Shown: positions 1-11,680, counted from the first letter of the stretch. The stretch: 64,000 bases of DNA from Gibbula magus (GCA_936450465.1 OW388291.1:78072436-78136435); one strand, 5' to 3'. Translations and numbers: made by a program. Notes: generated by a model from the letters alone, not told the origin.

Positions 1-74
1 ACCCATCACACCATCAAAATCCTATCTTCTAAACCACAGTCATTAATTATTTATGTTTTTGGTTTTAACTGAAA

Positions 75-690
75 GGTTACTGACTGCCTCGGTCCCGTGT
101 GTGTGGTATAATTACTGACTGCCTCCGTCCCATGTGTGTGGTATAATTCAGACACATCTGCTAACGACCTCCTTCAAACACCTCTCGAGCCATTAACACC
201 CAGTCAGTCCACCCACAGTCATTATCCATTACATGCCTGTTACTTATAGAATTACATTTATCATTGTTTGCATAGTTCATACAGCATTCTCGTATAAAAC
301 TACAAGTGCCACGTGTACTTTGCAATAATAGAACACTGATATGAGTTTTGTTTTGAAAACTGAAATATATCACAGTAAAACATTATGATTTTCCATCAGC
401 TGTGGACTAAAAAGAACACGTTCAACGTAGGTTTAATAATAAGAATGTGTAAAGTCAATAAGTGAAGTGTTGTTTGAATAGCTGTAAAGCAGAAACATGG
501 TTTAAACATATATTTATTTCATAAAATGAATCTGGATGGCGAACAAACCATAAGGCTTATGTGAGAGCTGCTCTAGGAAAAGAAACATGGGCTCAGAACT
601 GAGTCGAATTCATGGCAAAAAAATTATTCTGCTGTTATAAATACTATCCAGGTGTTCACGTCATGTCGGCTTTTTCTAACTTATATAACT
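75..690. repeat. Old direct repeat, left copy
   Basis: This block is alignable with 1,545-1,975 in the same orientation. Anchors in order are the ttactga..gtgtgtggta segment, 'cttcaaacacc', 'actgaaat.tat.acag', 'cagctgtg', and 'attcatggcaaaaa' followed by ATTCTGCTGTTA/ATCTGATGTTA and ATCCAGGTGTTCA/TCCCAGATATTCA. Similarity between anchors is low, so the event is old. No gene is visible in it: the 70-codon minus-strand ORF at 161-373 has no support from its paralogue. Confidence 0.6.
77..146. repeat. Two tandem 35-bp units
   Basis: Two adjacent units, 77-111 and 112-146, each starting ttactgactgcctc and ending gtgtgtggtataa, differ at only two positions (cggtcccg versus ccgtccca). A single diverged copy lies at about 1,546-1,582, inside the larger paralogous block. 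Confidence 0.85.
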
Positions 691-1234
691 TATATGCAAA
701 ACATACTCTTAACAATAGTATTGTTGACAATAAGAGACGTTATAATATCAGTACAAACTTACTGAATTCGACTTGGTTATTTATAGAATGAAATGTTTTG
801 AAAAATGAAACGACTTTGGCATGTAGGTTATTGTTTATATCATCCAGAAACATTTCTCATTTGAATGTACACTTGAAGAAACACACTATTAAATGTTTTG
901 ATGCCGTGATGCCACAATAAGAAATGTTCGAAATGTTTTTGGTTGGTTGAAAACATTTGAAGTCAAATGGATTTCCAAGATAACTATTTAAAATGAAACT
1001 CGTGTATGTAAGTTATAAATCACATGAAGAACACGCCTACATGTAACATTATTAAACGTGTATATAATTACATCTGATAAATGGATGTACAATATATGGA
1101 TATCGATATTTGCTATACTGAGAAATATTATTTGTATTCAGTATCCTATTTCAGCTTTAAACATAAAGTTAAACTAGAAAATCCCTAATCGGAAATTTAT
1201 TGCTTTAATAAAACATATCAGAACTAGGATATTT

Positions 1235-1459
1235 GTGGAGTTTGGCAAATTGTCCTGCCAATTGTCGAAGATAGCATGTCAAAGAATAGATGTCAAATTC
1301 ATTGTTTCATTCAATACACGAGAAATGTCAGCTGGACAGGACGTGTGTTGTCAGGAGATGATTGGAGATTTCTACAGCTTGTTACCGGTCATTGACAGAC
1401 CACTTAAGTGGATGTCTACGTGGACGACAACACTAAATATCATGGTACATATCAGATGA
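1235..1459 (+). pseudogene. Exon-like fragment, plus strand, paralogue of minus-strand modules
   Basis: An open frame of 74 codons runs through this segment. Its core, 1,369-1,399, is a 31-base stretch identical to the reverse complement of 7,132-7,162 and 16,774-16,804, so this module is inverted relative to those two. In the long plus frame the core reads FYSLLPVIDR; a second frame reads WRFLQLVTGH, which is the frame seen in the other modules but is closed by TGA there. No start context, splice site or domain can be named. I treat it as a decayed or rearranged exon of the same unnamed family as the segments at 7.1, 13.7, 16.7 and 21.7 kb. The frame choice is uncertain. Confidence 0.3.
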
Positions 1460-1544
1460 ACAAGTCCAGGATAACAACAATTTCCTTTTACATTTTACAG
1501 TGATACTTGAATATATAGAAGCATGTTTCAGTGTTTTTAAGAAG

Positions 1545-1975
1545 GGTTACTGATCATCTCGTCCCATGTGTGTGGTGTAATTTCAGACATAACTGCTAAG
1601 GACCTTCTTCAAACACCCTTCGAGCAATCAACCAATCTGTAGAGCAACAGCCATTATCAATACTTGGGTCTCTAACATGCGTGCTGGTTATTGGAAACTG
1701 AAATGTATAACAGAAAATCGTTACATGATTTACAACAGCTGTGTACATCAAACAGCAAGTAAATAGGTTGTAGAGAGGTCAAAACAAGTCACTTTGCGCT
1801 TCACGTCTTTCATCTTTCAATTCTTCAAGAGATGATAAAAGCGAGAATTCGCTTTTATGTTTAAGAAGCAGGAACATAGTTTCAGATGGTCAACTTCAAA
1901 GCATAATTCATGGCAAAAATAATTCATCTGATGTTAGAAATTCATCCCAGATATTCATTTTTCGGCCTTTTCATA
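1545..1975. repeat. Old direct repeat, right copy
   Basis: Paralogue of 75-690 (see that entry for the anchors). It is shorter than the left copy because of deletions between anchors. Confidence 0.6.
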
Positions 1976-2315
1976 TTTTCTGCGATCTGAGCACATATTT
2001 TAAAATATGGTTTCTGATAAAACTAAACTTACTTTTATTACACTGATAACTGATAAACTAGAGAGGCCACAGAGGACAATAAGACAATTCTACAGATATT
2101 GCACTAAGTATTTGTTCACAACCACAAAAAAACACAATTCAGATCTAAGTATCAGTGTTGACTTATTGTTGTTATCCATCAGGATCTAGCATGCATCCAT
2201 GCCATCCTGTATATAGATGTTTATATGTTAGGAAAACTCTCTCTGAAATCAACTCTCACTGGAGTCAATAACTGTCCAAAACCCGTTCAAATGTAACCTG
2301 AGATATACTTTTTAA

Positions 2316-2800
2316 AGGTTCATCCATTGTGTTTCATAAAATTGTATTCGGTTTTAAGACGTTCCGACTCTCCATATGTGCTGTTCACAGTGCAAATAAA
2401 TTCTCTCGGCTTCCATATTCATCCCGAATCACCAATTATATCATAATTAATAGTTTCCAATTAAAATAAAGTAACATCATTATGCATGTGTACAAACCGA
2501 AACTACACGTCCTATTTACATGCACATTAGTTATATGACCTATTAAACATGAACAACCAAAATTGATCTGTTTGTCCGGTATACATAAGATTTCAAAATT
2601 ACGTTTGACTCATTGGCGCGCGCCACACGCGGAACATTGTACTGTTTTCGATCAGAAATCACTACTTTTACCTCCATATCGTCAATATACTAAGTCGACA
2701 AAGATCAAAATGGCAATTTTCGGCAACAGTCAGTTCTTCCCGATAACATAACACAATTTATAACGTTTAGCATATGTGACCCCAAACAACACAATGGATG
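2316..2800 (+). mobile_element. TTAA-type MITE, family A, right end lost
   Basis: This is a copy of the 47,955-48,444 element in the same orientation. It begins after TTAA (2,312-2,315) with aggttcatccattgtgtt and carries the same internal landmarks: 'tccaattaaaa', 'catcattatgcatgtg', 'ttggcgcgcgccacac' and 'gtcaatatactaagtcga'. The right terminus reads acacaatggatg and then runs into a GAAT microsatellite, so the last bases of the inverted repeat and the second TTAA are missing. It is non-coding; any movement would have needed a transposase in trans. TTAA targets are typical of piggyBac-like transposases. Confidence 0.75.
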
Positions 2801-2833
2801 GATGAATGAATGAATGAATGAATGAATGAATGA
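2797..2833. repeat. (GAAT)n microsatellite
   Basis: About nine GAAT units. It joins the broken right end of the MITE to a LINE-like 3' end, so it probably began as the tail repeat of the retroelement. Confidence 0.85.
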
Positions 2834-2945
2834 GTTTTATTTCCTCCATGGTTATAAAGAGCACAATGTGAAAAAAGCATATAACATAAAAAGCAAATAC
2901 AATAAATTAGTTATGGCGAGGTAAATACATAATAAAAAATAAAAA
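2834..2945 (-). mobile_element. Probable 3' end of a non-LTR retrotransposon
   Basis: Read on the minus strand, the segment ends with ..accatggaggaaataaaact followed by repeated CATT units. An AATAAA-like signal next to a short tandem tail is the usual 3' terminus of 5'-truncated CR1/L2/RTE-type LINEs in invertebrates. No coding part is present, and the left (5') boundary is set only by the change to AT-rich simple sequence. Confidence 0.5.
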
Positions 2946-2951
2946 AGTGAA

Positions 2952-2954
<3 letters not shown>

Positions 2955-2992
<38 letters not shown>
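2955..2992. repeat. (TA)n microsatellite
   Basis: About 19 uninterrupted TA dinucleotides. Confidence 0.95.
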
Positions 2993-2993
<1 letters not shown>

Positions 2994-3056
2994 AAATAGG
3001 TATGTGGTATCAAACGTGGAGAAGTGTGTAAGTAAATTTAAATAATACACTGAAGA

Positions 3057-3059
<3 letters not shown>

Positions 3060-3108
<49 letters not shown>
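3060..3108. repeat. (TA)n microsatellite
   Basis: About 24 uninterrupted TA dinucleotides, 70 bp from the previous TA tract. Confidence 0.95.
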
Positions 3109-3110
<2 letters not shown>

Positions 3111-3224
3111 TCAATAATATAAGCCACTCTTCAGTGAGCATCGAGGTTTACAACGTATTCTTATGTTGCCATATTTTGATATTTCTATTTCAATGTATGA
3201 TTTAGAATCAACATAAATACCAAA

Positions 3225-3530
3225 CAAACAAAAAGAGGCATACCATGGGATGTGACAATCGATGACGAGAAAATCACAACTCAAGACTGTACCAAGCTAC
3301 ATAAATATTATTGCCTAGTTATTTTCAGTTGAATGCTGCAAATCCTGTGTAATTGATAATACATGTAAATGTATTTATATTTTTCCGTCTGGCTTTTCCA
3401 TTTCCATATAATCGAGTCTGGCTTTTCCATTTCCATATAATAGATTCCGCAATAATATCAAACAACGGAAAAAGAGGCATACCGCGGAATGTGACAGTTG
3501 ATGGTGTGGGAAATGACAGTGAAGACCGCT
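3225..3530 (-). pseudogene. Two tandem exon-like pieces (GMPLF segment)
   Basis: The segments 3,225-3,290 and 3,464-3,530 are repeats of each other. On the minus strand they read FSSSIVTSHGMPLF and SFPTPSTVTFRGMPLF. A third copy at 14,201-14,311 reads IVSSSTVKSRNWMCP. The shared frame (S-S-x-V-T/K-x-R/H-G/N-M) suggests past coding. Upstream of the second copy on the minus strand, at about 3,560-3,580, a pyrimidine run ends in ttgttacag, which is a good acceptor shape. Between the copies lies a 29/26-bp tandem repeat (3,387-3,441, unit starting gtctggcttttcc). I cannot name a domain. Confidence 0.3.
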
Positions 3531-3999
3531 GATCTCTTCAGTAGAAAGGTTAAATCAAATTTACTCTTTCCACTTCTGTAACAAAAGAGAAGAGAACCTT
3601 CAAATATCGATAAGGAAACCTAATAACGTTGCAGCAGGAGGTTCCACAGAGGTGTGAGGCAGATCAGGACACATTTCACTGGCAGTTTCCATATAGAACA
3701 CAATGCAATGTGACGCTCCTCATTTATTTAGCTTGATTACTATCGATTGTTAGTGTCATCTGCAACATACACAGTAGATTATCGAACAAAATTGATCTGA
3801 ATTTTCCTTTCATTCCCCGCAAATGTAACTTTATTTCCCTACTTAACTTTAGCATCATATATAGAGATTGTTATCCCCAAAATGTGTCACAAGACGTTTA
3901 TGAAACGAGTGTGAATGTTTTTATTTACTGAGCGAGGGTTATACACAAATTGGCACTTCGAAAATGTCATATGGCACATTTCGAGTAAATAGTTTATTT

Positions 4000-6790
4000 A
4001 TTACCCTTTCTATTCTATTTTGATTCACGTAAAATCGTAGCCAGGAACTATTGTTTTATGATTTGCAGTGAAACAATTGTTGCTAGTAAAACGTGATATG
4101 CTCACGTACTCGTATCGATAATATTTTCAACCATGTGGGAAAGAATCTATATTTTCTACATTTTCAGATAATCTGCATCTGAAAATATTATGTGGGGAGA
4201 ATCTTGATCAGGTAAAAATTCATTGATTGAACAGGAAACTCGGTGCCGAACATAAACTAATGAGTTCCAATAGTGTTTTTATGTTTCATATTTCATTTGC
4301 ATTAATCAATCCCAAGACAGGTTTTCATAACACAGTCATCAGTGATTCTAATGATACACATTTCCTTTGACTGTCAATGAATCACAAAATACATGAGAAA
4401 CCGGCTGTATGGACTTTTGGTATCTACAAGTTTGTGAGAATAAAACAGTTAAATGTCCACCTCAAATGACAAAACTTGTATATCTCTGACATTTCGATGG
4501 TAACTAATTTACCCCAGGCAATGTCGTGTGTAAGGTTGGTATCAAAGTCAGGAGCAAGATTTACTTTGGTTTGATCAGTTTACCCTACCACAATTAAACG
4601 AGCAGCCCGTTGTAAAATGAATATTAAAGGCAATAGTTTAACGATGGCAGAGAATGCATATCAATTAATCAACCGTTAATCTGTAGGTTTTTGTCTATAA
4701 TTGTATCATTGTATCTAGTTTATTGTATTAAAATGACGTTTTGAATATCCAGAAATATCTGGAAAAAATGTCTGGTCACACCCATGGTTCATGTTTTGAT
4801 AATGTATGATACAAATCCATTACCTTTCAATGAGATCAGAGGTTGGTTATAGTTCCAGACTCCTGTAATACATAATGTATTATTACCCTAGAAGTTCAAG
4901 AACATTGTTCATTTTACTTTTGGTTAACACAATGACTTAAATAAACACGTCAAACACTTGTTGGAACACGTGAATCAATAACAAAAGGCAATGTTTGAAG
5001 CTTTGATTTCATGCACATACTGACTTATATTTTATCTTTTTTATTTTAACAGCAGCGATACCTTGTTTTAAACGGAAAATCAGTTGCAGTTATTTTAAAA
5101 ATCCACCAGGTTTGCTGGTAATGTTTTCATTGGTCTTATGTTAAGTTACAGAACACCTGGCAACAGTTGTCTGAAGTGATGACGCGAGACATCATTTTCC
5201 GTTTTTTCACCTGTCATTTTATCATCTTAATTTTATAACACTAGTAATTCAAAATTGAGACTTTGAAATAATCGTATTTATTTTATCACTTATTTATGAT
5301 TCTACATATGTCTCTTCCAGTCTTTATCATTATTTGTTTCATAATCTTGAAAAAAACTGGTTGTCTTTAGAATGCTGAGCTACATTTGTTTACAGCGTAA
5401 AATGTTTTTTAGAAAGGTAAAAGTTTGATTTTAAGATTTCATCGATATTTCTTTGAATATATGGACTAAGACCATATTTAAACTACATATATTAAACTAT
5501 TTAGCTATATTTGATATATACATCTACAATATAAATGAATCTAAAACAAAAATCCCTTGTATTTTTCTTAACTTTTAATGTTACACATTCTCTTGACATG
5601 TAATGTGTCATGAAATTTGTAAATGTTATAAGAATCAATATCTTTTGGCGATATGTTAGGGAAATGCTATAGAACATTTGTTATGGCAATATATCTGGGA
5701 AGGAGATGCATGGTAGATTTATGGTATCAATAAATATAGGAGTTTTCAGGTGTTCTATCCAATATTTCTCACGTGTTCATATATTGTTGAAAACTACTTC
5801 TGGTTTGTTTGTCAGTTTACTTGAATAATTGCTCCCATTAGGAAATTAAATTACAAGTACCTTTGAACTTATGTCAAGCAGAAATCCCATTAAATAATCT
5901 GAATTACAAAGTTTTACTTCAATAGCAATGACTCTTTTGATGTTTGTCCATCAAGTACAAGTAGCACAGTGTTGGTCACAACGGATTTTTTCAGTAACTA
6001 CCTACACATATACATATATATTCAGAGCATTGGTAATCGCTAGCATTCATCTTTTTAACAAGTGGTTTAGCTACATGCATGTAGATGATAGATGCACTGA
6101 TATTAGATATTGATTCGATACACTCTATTTCTATGTTTGTATGTGGATTATTATCTAAAAATTCATCCATTTTTATATCCAACAAACTACTCGGTAAAGA
6201 CCCGATTCCAATGCCTCTTTTGTAATCCCAATGTTAATGAAACTTGTAGTTATCAAGCGGGAACTATTAATAATCCATGACATATTAAACTTGCATATTG
6301 CATATATATTGTTCTATCTATCTGTTAATTCAGAAGGAGGATAAGTAAAATCTACATGGCAGATTCAGTTAATTTGATAATCAAATATAAAAACCAGAAA
6401 TTCTCTGGAGATCATAGCAAATGCAATGTATCAACTGCAAAACTTAAATCTAAACTAGTTATTGTCAGTTTAAATAGTTTACTTTCGTTAAATCAGTTTC
6501 AGATGATTAAATGTTCTGTATATGTATGCATGTGTACCATGCTTATTGAGAAAAACAATTTACGGTCTAATTTCAGTGTCTTCAGCAAATGGTATGACAG
6601 TCATACTGGATGTAGATATTGTCAAAAATGATACGAAACGAAGGTTGAGAAAGAGTCCTTAGACAAGTACAGTGAATTTGAAAATTGAAAGGGCTATGTT
6701 CTTTAAGTGATAGGGAATTCATATTAATATTCCTCCGAAATGTGACAACAATATCATGGTTTGTGTTCTGTAATCTTCACACCAACTTCA
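4000..6790. other. No recognisable gene; L1 background
   Basis: Apart from the L1 anchors at 4,200-4,260 and 4,479-4,552, I see only AT-rich sequence. The minus strand of 4,479-4,552 reads DFDTNLTHDIAWGKLVTIEM, and its paralogue at 15.6 kb reads EFDTNLTHDIAWANLVTIEM, so this short piece may be an exon remnant. The overlapping small ORFs near 5.9-6.2 kb and at 6,356-6,631 have no paralogue and look like chance. Confidence 0.4.
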
Positions 6791-7039
6791 CACCACACAG
6801 GTGGTTTGTTACAGTCCATCTGTTTCTGTGATATTGTCTGAGACAACTTTGAACCTGCGGTTATCAATCAACAGAAACATTCTTCTAATGAATACTTAAA
6901 CACACGCCAAGTTTTCTTTACAAAATCTAAATAGGTTTTTAGTTTAGTACATGTAAGTGTTGTGACAGTATGGTTGTGAAAATGTGACACGGTTTCAAAT
7001 CTCTTAATGTACTGATTTATAGGGAAATTTTCTTAGACA

Positions 7040-7134
7040 TGGATTTGTTCCTCTCAATAGGGTCTTCATTGAGACATCAACTATCATCTGCTCTCTCTTG
7101 ATGACTCCCACCTTCTGATCCAAATAAGTCATCT
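7040..7134 (-). pseudogene. Exon-like IKREQ segment, copy 1
   Basis: The minus strand reads MTYLDQKVGVIKREQM followed by IVDVSMK. The 16.7-kb paralogue reads the same with one A/V change in that part. More distant copies at 13.7 and 21.7 kb keep the frame but differ at many residues (see those entries). One base of insertion or deletion near the left end separates the 7.1-kb and 16.7-kb frames after VDVS. The fold and family are unknown. It is probably a remnant of a minus-strand gene family. Confidence 0.35.
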
Positions 7135-7252
7135 GTCAATGACCGGTAACAAGCTGTAGAAACCTCCTTTCATCTACTGACAACTTTCATCCTGTCAAAC
7201 AGACAATCTCAATCCGGCTGGAACTAGATGTTCATGTTTTGATGAAAACCAT

Positions 7253-7756
7253 GGATGTTCGCTCCTTCCTGTTGAACTTGAAAAATGAAATATGATTAAG
7301 TAAATATTTTTTGTAATTTTTATTAACTTCATGATATTCATCATCTACATACTTTTAAAAAACAAATAAAATAAAGAAAATGTTACTTTAGAACCTCTGA
7401 AAAGAGCTTAAACAGCATAAATGGCCTAAATTTGACTAAAAAGGGGGGCACTACCATATATATTTTTTCATCAATTTCGGTAGAGTAACATGAACTTTGT
7501 AACATATCAAAAAAGGAAAAAAAGTTTAATACTAGAAATGCAGTATTTTACAGTTTTTAGCAATTATTTCTCATTTTCCCATAGACTCCCATGTTAAAAT
7601 TGTACTTCACCCCACTATCTTACAGGCGTCATATCTCGAAAAAACCCAATTCCCCCCTATTTTTTAATTCTAATTTTTCAATCATGTATTTTGATCTTTT
7701 AAAAAATATAAGATAGAAAAAAAGTTTAATATTATAAATTTGAGGAGCGAACATCC
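7253..7756. mobile_element. 504-bp element with 14-bp perfect terminal inverted repeats
   Basis: The ends are ggatgttcgctcct (7,253-7,266) and its exact reverse complement (7,743-7,756). The paralogous place near 16,870-16,910 lacks the element: the flanks continue from the gttctcctg/atgaaaacc side to the tattttcataat side. The interior is AT-rich and non-coding, with two 'aaaaaaagtttaat' blocks near the middle and the right end. No clear target duplication is visible. It is a non-autonomous DNA element of unassigned superfamily. Confidence 0.65.
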
Positions 7757-8080
7757 TTAAGCCAATGAAATATTTTCATAATAAATACATAGTGTTACTT
7801 CTCAAGAGAATTGCCCGAGCAAAAGTAAAAATTAGATTCTTGAATTATATACAAATTTGAGGACAATAAAATATACTATAAAAGGTAGACAACTAATTAT
7901 TTCAATTGTTTCTCTATGCGATGTTTAATTGTTTTAATGCAGTCCAGCTCCAAATTAGACATGATAATTGCCAATAATGAGCTCATCGAAAGAATGAATA
8001 ATGAAAATGCTTTTTCGGCAAGTAACAGTCTCTAATAATCCCGGCCTGATCCATTGAATTTTACTTCATAGTAAATAGAG

Positions 8081-8220
8081 AATACTAAACGACGTCCCGT
8101 TTAATAACATATTTATGAAACTAGTGAGTGATTTAGTATTTAACTAGAAAAAGCGAGTTAGACACCGATACCATTCAGGAGTTTCATAAATATGTTATTA
8201 AATGGGACCGAGTTAAATAT
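8081..8220. mobile_element. Foldback element, family F, copy 1
   Basis: The two arms of about 50 bp are near-complementary. The left begins aatactaaacgacgtcccgt and the right ends aatgggaccgagttaaatat. A short centre containing 'aaagcgagtta' separates them. The second copy is at 10,289-10,430. The sequence could form a long hairpin. Confidence 0.75.
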
Positions 8221-8780
8221 TCTATTTATAATGGGACAAACTTCATTGCGATCGCGGCGCTGATATTGTGACGTCATTTTTTAACCATTATGACAATCGA
8301 AAGCAAGCGATGTTATTACACTAAGTGTAATAACACGGTAGATTTATTAAACTGTGATATTTTCAACGGATGAGTAATAAATGCCTGTATGCCTGAATAG
8401 TTTTTCCACAATTGGTTCTACAAAAGTGTCCTCTTATGGATAGCTGGACACTATCACTGGTATTGCTATATACCTCCTGCCCACTGGTCACGGGTATAAA
8501 CATGATTCTTGAAAATATTACTTTTATCGTTTGAAAATTGTTTTTGAAATTTCAATTTAAAATTAACTTTACTCAGTTATATCATTTGTTCTTAAATGGC
8601 GACATACTGCAAACTCATTTGAGCTTGTTGTAGCCAATCTAGTTTGTTTAATGACTTCTAAATGCTTACAAAACAAATAAAAGAGCTTATAAAAATGATC
8701 ACATAAATGTATTCTATGACCAGCTAATGATTATTTCGTTTTTAAGTCAACAATATTGGTCATATAATAAATAGAAGCTC

Positions 8781-8857
8781 ATTGCATCGAACATCTTGAA
8801 GACTAGGCAGGATGTATGTAATAACACTTCTGCTTGTTAATACTCCACACCGGGAAC
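8781..8857 (-). pseudogene. Eroded exon-like segment, paralogue of 17,190-17,284
   Basis: The acceptor-like atttacag precedes a frame that reads SRCGVLTSRSVITYIL, aligned with SLCGVSASTRVVKYFL at 17.2 kb. At the 3' end the sister has gatgccatg followed by GTGAGC, whereas this copy reads gatgcaatgagc, so the donor is gone. I see a family resemblance but no domain. Confidence 0.3.
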
Positions 8858-9706
8858 CTGTAAATCAAATTCTCTTTCCCCAGTTCTTGGAGAAATTGAT
8901 GAATTCATTCAAATATTTATAACAAGAGACTTTATTGAATTGCCGGAAGGAGGTTCCACACAGACCTGTGTGAGATAGACCAGGACACATCACACGGACA
9001 GGTTCAATGAAGGATACAGAGACTTAAACACCATCTTTGTCTTGAGTGTTATTATAAACCCTCTGGGTTTTCTTTGTTTCTTTTGTTTGAAATGTATTTA
9101 TTCATGAGAAAAGGATTGTTTACACAAAAAGTAATAACATTTGTTATAAAAGACGGGCAGAAAGAAACCAAAAGAAGAGAAAACAGTCCAACAATTGCAA
9201 TAACTAAACAATGTTTAATATCTTGTGATTTACGTGAACAGTCAGATAATCATTGCCATGTAGTGACTTGAAATGTATGTTCATATTGGTTTCATTGTGT
9301 AAAGTAGAAACCTTTGTAGTTATTTATTCTTTATATATAATTAATACTAAAAAATATGATGAATATTCGTTCAATTCGTTTCAGTTCGAAGTGTACTGGT
9401 AAAACTTAAAATTGTGAAGAGAAGATTTGATTTTTTAAGTTAGTTAAACAATATTATCTATGTTCATTCCATTTACAATCAGTTGAAAATGTCAATGCCA
9501 GATGTTGATGCTAATTTATAAATTTAACACTATCACCATTAAATCAGAGGTAAAGTGATTCAATAATTGCTTCTGTACTGTCAGGACGAGTATGTTATAG
9601 TCAACACTTCGCTGTGCACAGTATTCAAATTTCAATTCAATTCAATTTGAAGGAATAAACTATCATGGGAATTTATAATCCGCAAATACTATCACCTACT
9701 ATAAGA

Positions 9707-9725
9707 TATATATATATATATATAT
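9707..9725. repeat. Short (TA)n tract
   Basis: About nine TA units. Confidence 0.85.
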
Positions 9726-9749
9726 GTCAGAATTGATTGGAACGTTATC

Positions 9750-9941
9750 TCAATAAAAGGTTAAATGTAAGATACATTGAGCCCAGCCTTGGACACAATA
9801 TTCAGGGTAAAGAGGACTGTTAGTGTTAGTCAACGGGTCTTTCAATCCAAGTGGATACTTCTGACTGGGTCTCACTACGAACCATTTAAGTTTGTAGGAT
9901 GAAGGCATTGATTGGATGCTTATCGCACTGACAGGTACCAT
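9750..9941 (-). pseudogene. Exon-like KDPxTN segment, copy 1
   Basis: A 63-codon open frame includes KDPLTNTNSPLYPEYCVQGW followed by AQCILH. The paralogue at 18,019-18,113 reads KDPWTNINSIYPVHVYCTRS then WASSILH in the matching frame, with the Cys, the Trp and the ILH motif kept. The initial Met at 9,941 lies outside the conserved part, so the true limits are unknown. Together with the IKREQ and CGV segments it occurs in the same order in L1 and L2, as expected for exons of one leftward gene. Confidence 0.35.
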
Positions 9942-9959
9942 ATATGATCCATGAAGTCA

Positions 9960-10200
9960 ACCATAGGAGACAATGAACAGGGTACAACTGTGTGTAAGCC
10001 CTCTAGTCGTTCATTCCCCACGAACACCTCTGATTAGTTTCTTTCCAGTCAGATTAAGGAGGATATAGAAGTTGATTAGTTGCTTATTAAGCTGCATAAT
10101 AGATACAGGCATTGATCTGATCCTTTAAGGTATCGGCTATCTTCATGTGTAATTGATTGCCTGTTGTTTAGAGTGGACTGGTAGGTCACCTACATTATTA
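9960..10200. repeat. High-identity island shared with 18,230-18,450
   Basis: This island of about 220 bp starts ggagacaatgaacagggta and has only a handful of differences from the L2 copy, while flanking DNA aligns poorly. It is much better conserved than the average of the block. Confidence 0.75.
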
Positions 10201-10288
10201 TCGGCTTATGCTTACTAATAACTGCAAACTGAAGACGAATTGAGATTCTTACTTTCATCACTCGCGCGTGAAAGTGTGTTATATATAG

Positions 10289-10430
10289 AATACTAAATGA
10301 TGTCCCGTTTGATAACATGTTTATGAAATGAGTGAATGGTTTGGTATTTTAAAGAGCGAAAGCGAGTTAAATACCGATGCCATTCACGAGTTTCATAAAC
10401 ATGTTATCAAACGGGACCGAGTTTGGTATT
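10289..10430. mobile_element. Foldback element, family F, copy 2
   Basis: The left arm starts aatactaaatgatgtcccgt and the right arm ends gggaccgagtttggtatt. The arms are near-perfect inverted repeats of about 50 bp. Copy 1 is at 8,081-8,220. Confidence 0.75.
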
Positions 10431-10433
10431 TTA

Positions 10434-11000
10434 TTTATTACTCAATGATGTAAATATCGCTGAATTGCAAGAAAGTCGTTTTTAGTGAGGCTCACTTGCA
10501 AATAGGCCACCCGCTATTCCAGTCGCTGGCTAACATTGTGACGTAAAAAAACAACGACTTTGGCGTCACGCGCCGATTATGACGTTACGGCAGCACGCGG
10601 TGGTATCACACATGTGTGGAACCAACTCATTGTTATCTAATGAGTGATCTCACCAGGGTTGAGTAATAATTATACATATTACTCGCCCGTGTACCACAGT
10701 GTAATTTTTATACGACAATATTATACTAGTGTAATACCACTACACGTATGACGTCATAATAGTTTATTGTTATGACCAAAGCTATATATTATGTGCAAAC
10801 TACATATCATGTGGAAAGAAGTTCAGTAGTCTATTTATTACTCGCCATCATTAAACAAGAGAAACAGCAATCGGTGTCCTGAATCTAAGATTTCCACCTG
10901 TTCAGCATTATTATGAAGTATTACTTGCAGCAGTATTACATTAGTTTAATATTGGTGTATAACATTTATATTACACTGCAATCTCTTACACGGATGAGTA
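10434..11000. repeat. Cluster of GAGTAATAA / TTATTACTC boundaries
   Basis: The 9-mer gagtaataa or its complement occurs at about 10,434, 10,664, 10,833 and 10,990, and again at about 8,372. Pairs face each other as if marking ends of short elements. The interior carries tgacgtcat-like and gtgtaata motifs. No coding sequence is seen. Confidence 0.4.
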
Positions 11001-11188
11001 ATAAATGTTAATAACTACGCCTTACGCTAAATGATAACTGCGTTTTTTACTTATATAAAGCATCAATACTTACAAATATAGAGGTAAGCTTTCTCGCAAT
11101 TCTTTTCAAACAAAACCATGATATAAAAGTGAGACTACCTTCAATAGTACACATTCTTGTACTTCTTCGAGTTGCGCGACTAGAACAC

Positions 11189-11316
11189 ACACCCTCAGAG
11201 AAAGGAAAGTATCCCTCTGACCTTGCCAACAGCTTCCGACATGTGAAGCCCCATGGGCATGTGGTATGCTGTTGGTAAGGGCAGAGCTGCCGATATTTAC
11301 CTTACTCTGAGGGTGT
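11189..11316. repeat. Nested inverted repeat (hairpin, about 128 bp)
   Basis: The outer arms acaccctcagag (11,189-11,200) and ctctgagggtgt (11,305-11,316) are exact complements. The inner arms ccttgccaacagc (11,221-11,233) and gctgttggtaagg (11,268-11,280) match at 12 of 13 positions, around a centre containing ccatgg. It could be a small foldback element or a structured RNA. The ORFs that cross it on the minus strand have no other support. Confidence 0.6.
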
Positions 11317-11680
11317 TGATCCAAATCCTGCACGGGATTTAATTGGTTAGAATCTGGTAATGGTGTTAATTTGAATCCAGTACACCAAATGATATCCTTC
11401 TGGTATCACACTATATTCGGTCTACAGAAAGTATATGTATCTTGTCACAACGCGGCATGTAATAAGGGAATTCTCATAAACATCATTCTAACTATGCAAA
11501 TGAACCCTTTTTTCTTCTTCATTAATAGCATGAATCCAAAAGCGACAATACCTCCTCGCAAATATGTATAGGTATAAAAATATTGATCATATTTGACATG
11601 AACAAAATGTAGAGGAAGATTGATGATGATTTCATAGATTTATAAATATTAAACCAATTCTCATGCTCAGTTCATACAGT

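Larger units (their letters stand above)
3120..10460. repeat. Ancient duplicated block L1 (paralogue of 14.1-18.9 kb)
   Basis: Ordered, same-orientation anchors link this block to 14,100-18,870: 3,550-3,720 with 14,290-14,440; 4,200-4,260 with 14,745-14,805; 4,479-4,552 with 15,561-15,648; 6,800-6,900 with 16,090-16,195; 7,040-7,240 with 16,676-16,865; 8,830-9,030 with 17,230-17,430; 9,780-9,870 with 18,019-18,113; and 9,960-10,200 with 18,230-18,450. Some anchors are above 95% identical by eye while the DNA between them does not align. Strong islands in a decayed background suggest selection or patchy gene conversion. Confidence 0.7.

Noticed and set aside
9074..9271. 65-codon plus ORF
   Set aside because: The paralogous L2 sequence near 17.5 kb is interrupted in this frame.
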